Assembly: GCA_031404455.1 (NCBI GenBank) | Contig: JANNHP010000213.1 | Location: forward strand, 1 to 8,016 | DNA from: JANNHP01 sp031404455 | GTDB taxonomy: Bacteria; Planctomycetota; JAJSAM01; JAJVHW01 | DNA: 8,016 bases | Reading direction: 5' to 3' | In this document: positions 5,240 to 8,016 of the stretch, in pieces | Layout of the letters: every line of letters starts with the position of its first letter | Numbering within the stretch: the first letter of the stretch is position 1 | The notes under the pieces: model-generated | What the model saw: the letters and a program-made list of their open reading frames with translations, nothing else | What the model was told of the DNA's origin: nothing | Databases searched by the model: none | Made by a program: the position numbers and the translations under genes

Positions 5240-8016
5240 GGGGATTCGCCGCCGGTGTCCGTGGCGAAGCCCGCGCCCGCGGCGCCGCGCGCGGCGCCCG
5301 CGGCCGCAGTGCCGTTCGAGGCGTCGTTCGGCGACCCCGAACTCGCCGAGCGCGTCCTCGACGCGGCGCGGACGGGACATCTCGACGACCTCGCGGCGCT
5401 GAAGCTCCCGCCGCGCTGCGACCGTGCGCGCGTCGCCGTCCGTCTGCTCCACGACCAGCTTCTCGGCGTGAAGAAGCCGCCGCCGGACCGCGCGCAACTG
5501 CTCGCCGCGTTCGACGCGCTCGCGCGGGCGGAAGGCGGCGGCAGTCCGAAGTCGCTCGGACCGCTGGTCGCGGCGTGGCGCGCTTGGGACGAGACGCAGA
5601 TCGCAGCGGAGACGGAGCTCGCGCAGCGCTACGCCGCGGCGCTCGACGCCCTGCGCGCGCCGAAGCTCGACGCGAAGTCGCTCTCCGCGCCGCTCGCGAG
5701 CATGCCGTCGCCGCCGCCGATGAGTCCCGCCGCCGCCGACCTGTCGTTCTTCCGCGCGGCGGCGCTCCTCGCGTCGGTGCCCGACGACGGCTCCGTGCGC
5801 GGCGACATCTCGCAGTCGTACGACGAGTCGCAGCGTCTCTTCGACGAACTCGGCTGGCCGGGCGGCTTCGGTTCCCTCGCCGACCTCCTCGCGAAGCGGC
5901 TCCTGCGCGAGGACCCGAAGTCGTTCCGCGCGCACCATCTCGCGGACATCGCGCAGGCGGCGTACGCGCGGTCCTCCGACGAACTCCGCGCGTCGATGAT
6001 GTTCCTCCCGAAGTCGGAGGCGGCGGAGCGGGCGAACGACCTGAAGGCCGCCGAGTACGCGGCCGACGGCGCGCGCATCCGTCTCCAGGCGACGGGCGCT
6101 CGCGGCCGCGAACTCGTCGAGGTGCTCGCGCGGCACGGCGCGCTCGTGCAGATGCTCGGTCGTCAGAAGGAGGCCGCGCGCGACCTCGGCCGCGCGTGGG
6201 AGGAATCGAAGTGGTCGGCGCTCGACGCTGCCGCGAGCGTCCCGGTCGCGCAGATGTACGCGACGACGCTCTTCATCCTCGGCCGCTTCGGCGACGCACG
6301 CGAAGTAGCGCGCGAGGCGGCGAAGCTCCACGACGCGGCCGTCGCCGCGGGTGCGGCGCCGATCGAACCGTCGCGCACGATGCTCGACGAGATCGCGGCG
6401 CAGGCGGCGCTCGAGTCCGGACGCGCGACCGAGGCCGTGGACCTCTACCGATCGGCGGCCGCGCGGCGCGCGAAGCTCATCGACGCACCGTCGTCCGATG
6501 AAGCGACGCGACGCGACACCGATCTCCTGATGGCGGCGTCCGCGCAGGCGAGAGCCGGCGACAAGGACGGCGCCGCGAAGGCCGTCGCCCTTGTCCTCGC
6601 GCGCGGCGAAGTCGCGCCCGCTGTCCACGCGCACGCGTCGAGCGTGCTGCGCGAGGCGGGCCGTTTCGTCGAGGCGGGCGAGGAACTCGCTCGCGCCGAG
6701 GCCGCGGGCGGACCCGGGTTTGCGGACGCTCTCACCGAGGAGCGCGCGCGACTCGCGGCGGCGCGCGGCGACCCGGCGTCTGCGCGCGACCTCTTCCGCC
6801 AGGCGCTCGCACGCGTGCAGCAGGACGACCCCGAGGCGCTCGTCGGCTGGGACGCGGCGCGCGTGCTGCTCGACTGGGCGCGCATGGAGATGGGACTCGG
6901 GCGTCTCTTCGAAGCCTCCGAGCTCGCGGGCCGCGCGGTCGTCGAACTTCGCGACTCGGGCCTCGAGATGGAACTCGACCGCGCGCGCAAGCTCTTCGTC
7001 GATCTCCAGCGGCGCCGCGGCATGTGGATCGACGCGGAGAAGGCGACGGAGCAGCGTCTCGAAGCCGGTCCGCCCGGCGACGCCGCACGGCGCGAGGACG
7101 CGCTCATCGACCTCTTCCTCGTGCGGACCGAACTCCTCGCGCAGCGGCGCCCGGACGCGGAGAAGAACGCGCTCGCGGCGGCGGGGCTGTTCGAGGAAGG
7201 CTGGCGGCGCACGTTCGCGACTCGATGGCTCGCGCCTGGGAAGCACGACTCGACCCCGCCGGTTCCGCCCGACGCTCCGCCTCGCTGGAAGCTGCTCGGC
7301 GAGTGTTTCCTCCCTCCCCGCAACGCGGCGGAAGTCGCGAAGCGCTGCGGCGCCGACGAGCCGGAACTGCGCCGCTGGCTCGCGCCGTACGTCTTCGCGG
7401 GGAACGACGATCCGCGCGCGATCGAGCTTCGTCGGCGTCCCGACGCCGGCGACCTCGACGCGCAGAAAGTCGTGACGCGCGAGGACGAGGCCGTGCTCCT
7501 CGTCGAGCCGTGCGGACCAATGACGATGATCGTCCTCCTCCGCAAGGGGCACCTGTCGCGCGAAGTGGCCGCGGGCGACGCGGGCCTCGCGGACCTCTGG
7601 GACGCGTGCTGGGTCGAGCCGACGGCCGCGCGTCTCGACGCCGCCGCGAAGCGGGTCTCCGCGGCGCTCTTCGACAAGATCACGACGGGCGACTTCGAAG
7701 GCGTGCGCCGTCTCTGGATCAGCCTGCCCGAACCGCTCGGACCGCTCCCGTTCGACCTCCTCCCGTTCGAAGGCGGCACGTTGCTCGACCGGTTCGAGGT
7801 GCTGACCGTCAGCAGCCTCACTGAGTTCGCCGACGCGCGCGCGCGTCGCGATCCTCCGATCCTCTCCGAGCTCGCGAGCCCGTACGCGACGCTCGATCTG
7901 CGCAACTCGCTTCTCCACGTAGGCACGGTCGACCCCGCGGCGAGGGCGCGCCTCTTCACGCTCGTCGGCGAGTTCCAGAACCAGGGCAAGGGCGTGAGCG
8001 AGGCGCTGCGCGACGC
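5174..8016 (+). CDS. TPR-repeat lipoprotein with C-terminal CHAT (caspase-like) domain, partial at the right edge
   Basis: 947 codons are visible with no stop, so the 3' end is missing. In order: a lipoprotein signal (lipobox LAAC, Cys22); a Pro/Ala linker; an alpha-helical region (about 45-310) broken by a Pro-rich stretch near 176-185; and about nine TPR-like helical hairpins (about 311-676). The clearest hairpins are LARHGALVQMLGRQKEAARD (318-337), LFILGRFGDAREVAREA (366-382) and AALESGRATEAVDLYRSA (411-428). A small domain follows (about 705-755; see findings), then from about 770 the front half of a CHAT domain. This includes DEAVLLVE (771-778), IVLLRKGHL (786-794), RLWISLPEPLGPLPFDLLPFE (846-866, the usual bulk-hydrophobic P-x-G-x-L-x-x-LPF-x-x-L motif), LLDRFEVLTVSSL (870-882) and SLLHVGTVD (912-920). 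In known TPR-CHAT proteins the TPR part binds partners and CHAT is a cysteine protease. Its catalytic His and Cys normally come after this point, so activity cannot be judged. The gene follows the repeat-protein gene after 28 bases and is probably co-transcribed. Codon use matches its neighbours. The 5195 start is a weaker alternative. Confidence 0.85.
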   Translation, partial: MMCAPTRMRRAILLVPFLLAACGDSPPVSVAKPAPAAPRAAPAAAVPFEASFGDPELAERVLDAARTGHLDDLAALKLPPRCDRARVAVRLLHDQLLGVKKPPPDRAQLLAAFDALARAEGGGSPKSLGPLVAAWRAWDETQIAAETELAQRYAAALDALRAPKLDAKSLSAPLASMPSPPPMSPAAADLSFFRAAALLASVPDDGSVRGDISQSYDESQRLFDELGWPGGFGSLADLLAKRLLREDPKSFRAHHLADIAQAAYARSSDELRASMMFLPKSEAAERANDLKAAEYAADGARIRLQATGARGRELVEVLARHGALVQMLGRQKEAARDLGRAWEESKWSALDAAASVPVAQMYATTLFILGRFGDAREVAREAAKLHDAAVAAGAAPIEPSRTMLDEIAAQAALESGRATEAVDLYRSAAARRAKLIDAPSSDEATRRDTDLLMAASAQARAGDKDGAAKAVALVLARGEVAPAVHAHASSVLREAGRFVEAGEELARAEAAGGPGFADALTEERARLAAARGDPASARDLFRQALARVQQDDPEALVGWDAARVLLDWARMEMGLGRLFEASELAGRAVVELRDSGLEMELDRARKLFVDLQRRRGMWIDAEKATEQRLEAGPPGDAARREDALIDLFLVRTELLAQRRPDAEKNALAAAGLFEEGWRRTFATRWLAPGKHDSTPPVPPDAPPRWKLLGECFLPPRNAAEVAKRCGADEPELRRWLAPYVFAGNDDPRAIELRRRPDAGDLDAQKVVTREDEAVLLVEPCGPMTMIVLLRKGHLSREVAAGDAGLADLWDACWVEPTAARLDAAAKRVSAALFDKITTGDFEGVRRLWISLPEPLGPLPFDLLPFEGGTLLDRFEVLTVSSLTEFADARARRDPPILSELASPYATLDLRNSLLHVGTVDPAARARLFTLVGEFQNQGKGVSEALRD

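Noticed and set aside
5170..6501. 443-codon plus-strand frame overlapping the start of the lipoprotein gene
   Set aside because: Its product is almost entirely Arg/Ala/Gly/Pro with no motif. The neighbouring frame carries the lipobox and continues to the window edge.
5006..7918. 970-codon open frame on the minus strand opposite the lipoprotein gene
   Set aside because: It is Arg/Glu-rich with no recognisable domain and lies fully antisense to a frame with a signal peptide, TPR motifs and CHAT motifs. Absence of stops is expected at this GC content.
6445..7989. 514-codon Ser/Arg-rich minus-strand frame
   Set aside because: It is low complexity and antisense to the TPR and CHAT coding sequence, so a composition shadow.
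7883..8014. Reading the visible end (residues 904-947) as the C-terminus of a shortened CHAT domain
   Set aside because: SLLHVGTVD fits better as the strand that precedes the catalytic core, at the usual distance from the S-S-L motif. The window edge explains the missing His and Cys more simply. It is kept open as an alternative in the findings.

Overview
The window comes from a GC-rich bacterial chromosome. Third codon positions in all three genes are almost all G or C, and no stop codons appear for kilobases in several antisense frames. A predicted lipoprotein and a large membrane-anchored repeat protein point to an envelope with an extracytoplasmic compartment. This gene style (long carboxypeptidase-regulatory-like repeat proteins beside TPR-CHAT proteins) is what I would expect in Planctomycetota, Myxococcota or a similar high-GC lineage. 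That placement is inference; no marker gene in the window fixes the phylum.

Layout. Positions 1-198 hold no gene I can support. Positions 199-1191 (minus strand) encode a complete class I fructose-1,6-bisphosphatase (fbp), with all the main metal and sugar-phosphate residues present. A 141-bp divergent intergenic region (1192-1332) separates it from a 1270-residue protein on the plus strand (1333-5145). That protein has one N-terminal membrane helix, an Ala/Gly/Asp-rich linker and, by my count, 13 tandem Ig-like (CarboxypepD_reg / transthyretin-like) modules. After a 28-base gap, a second plus-strand gene starts at 5174 and runs off the right edge. It encodes a lipoprotein signal with lipobox LAAC, a long TPR-like alpha-helical array, a short LysM-like or HTH-like segment, and the first part of a CHAT (caspase-like) domain.

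How the genes fit together. fbp is a metabolic housekeeping gene and is probably independent of the other two, although all three may share the divergent control region. The repeat protein and the TPR-CHAT lipoprotein are close, on the same strand and both predicted to leave the cytoplasm, so they look like a two-gene envelope unit. The repeat protein would be a stalk or scaffold, and the lipoprotein a protein-interaction platform ending in a possible protease domain. The catalytic His and Cys of the CHAT domain would lie beyond the window, so its activity cannot be judged here. I saw no tRNA, rRNA, insertion sequence, CRISPR array or attachment site.
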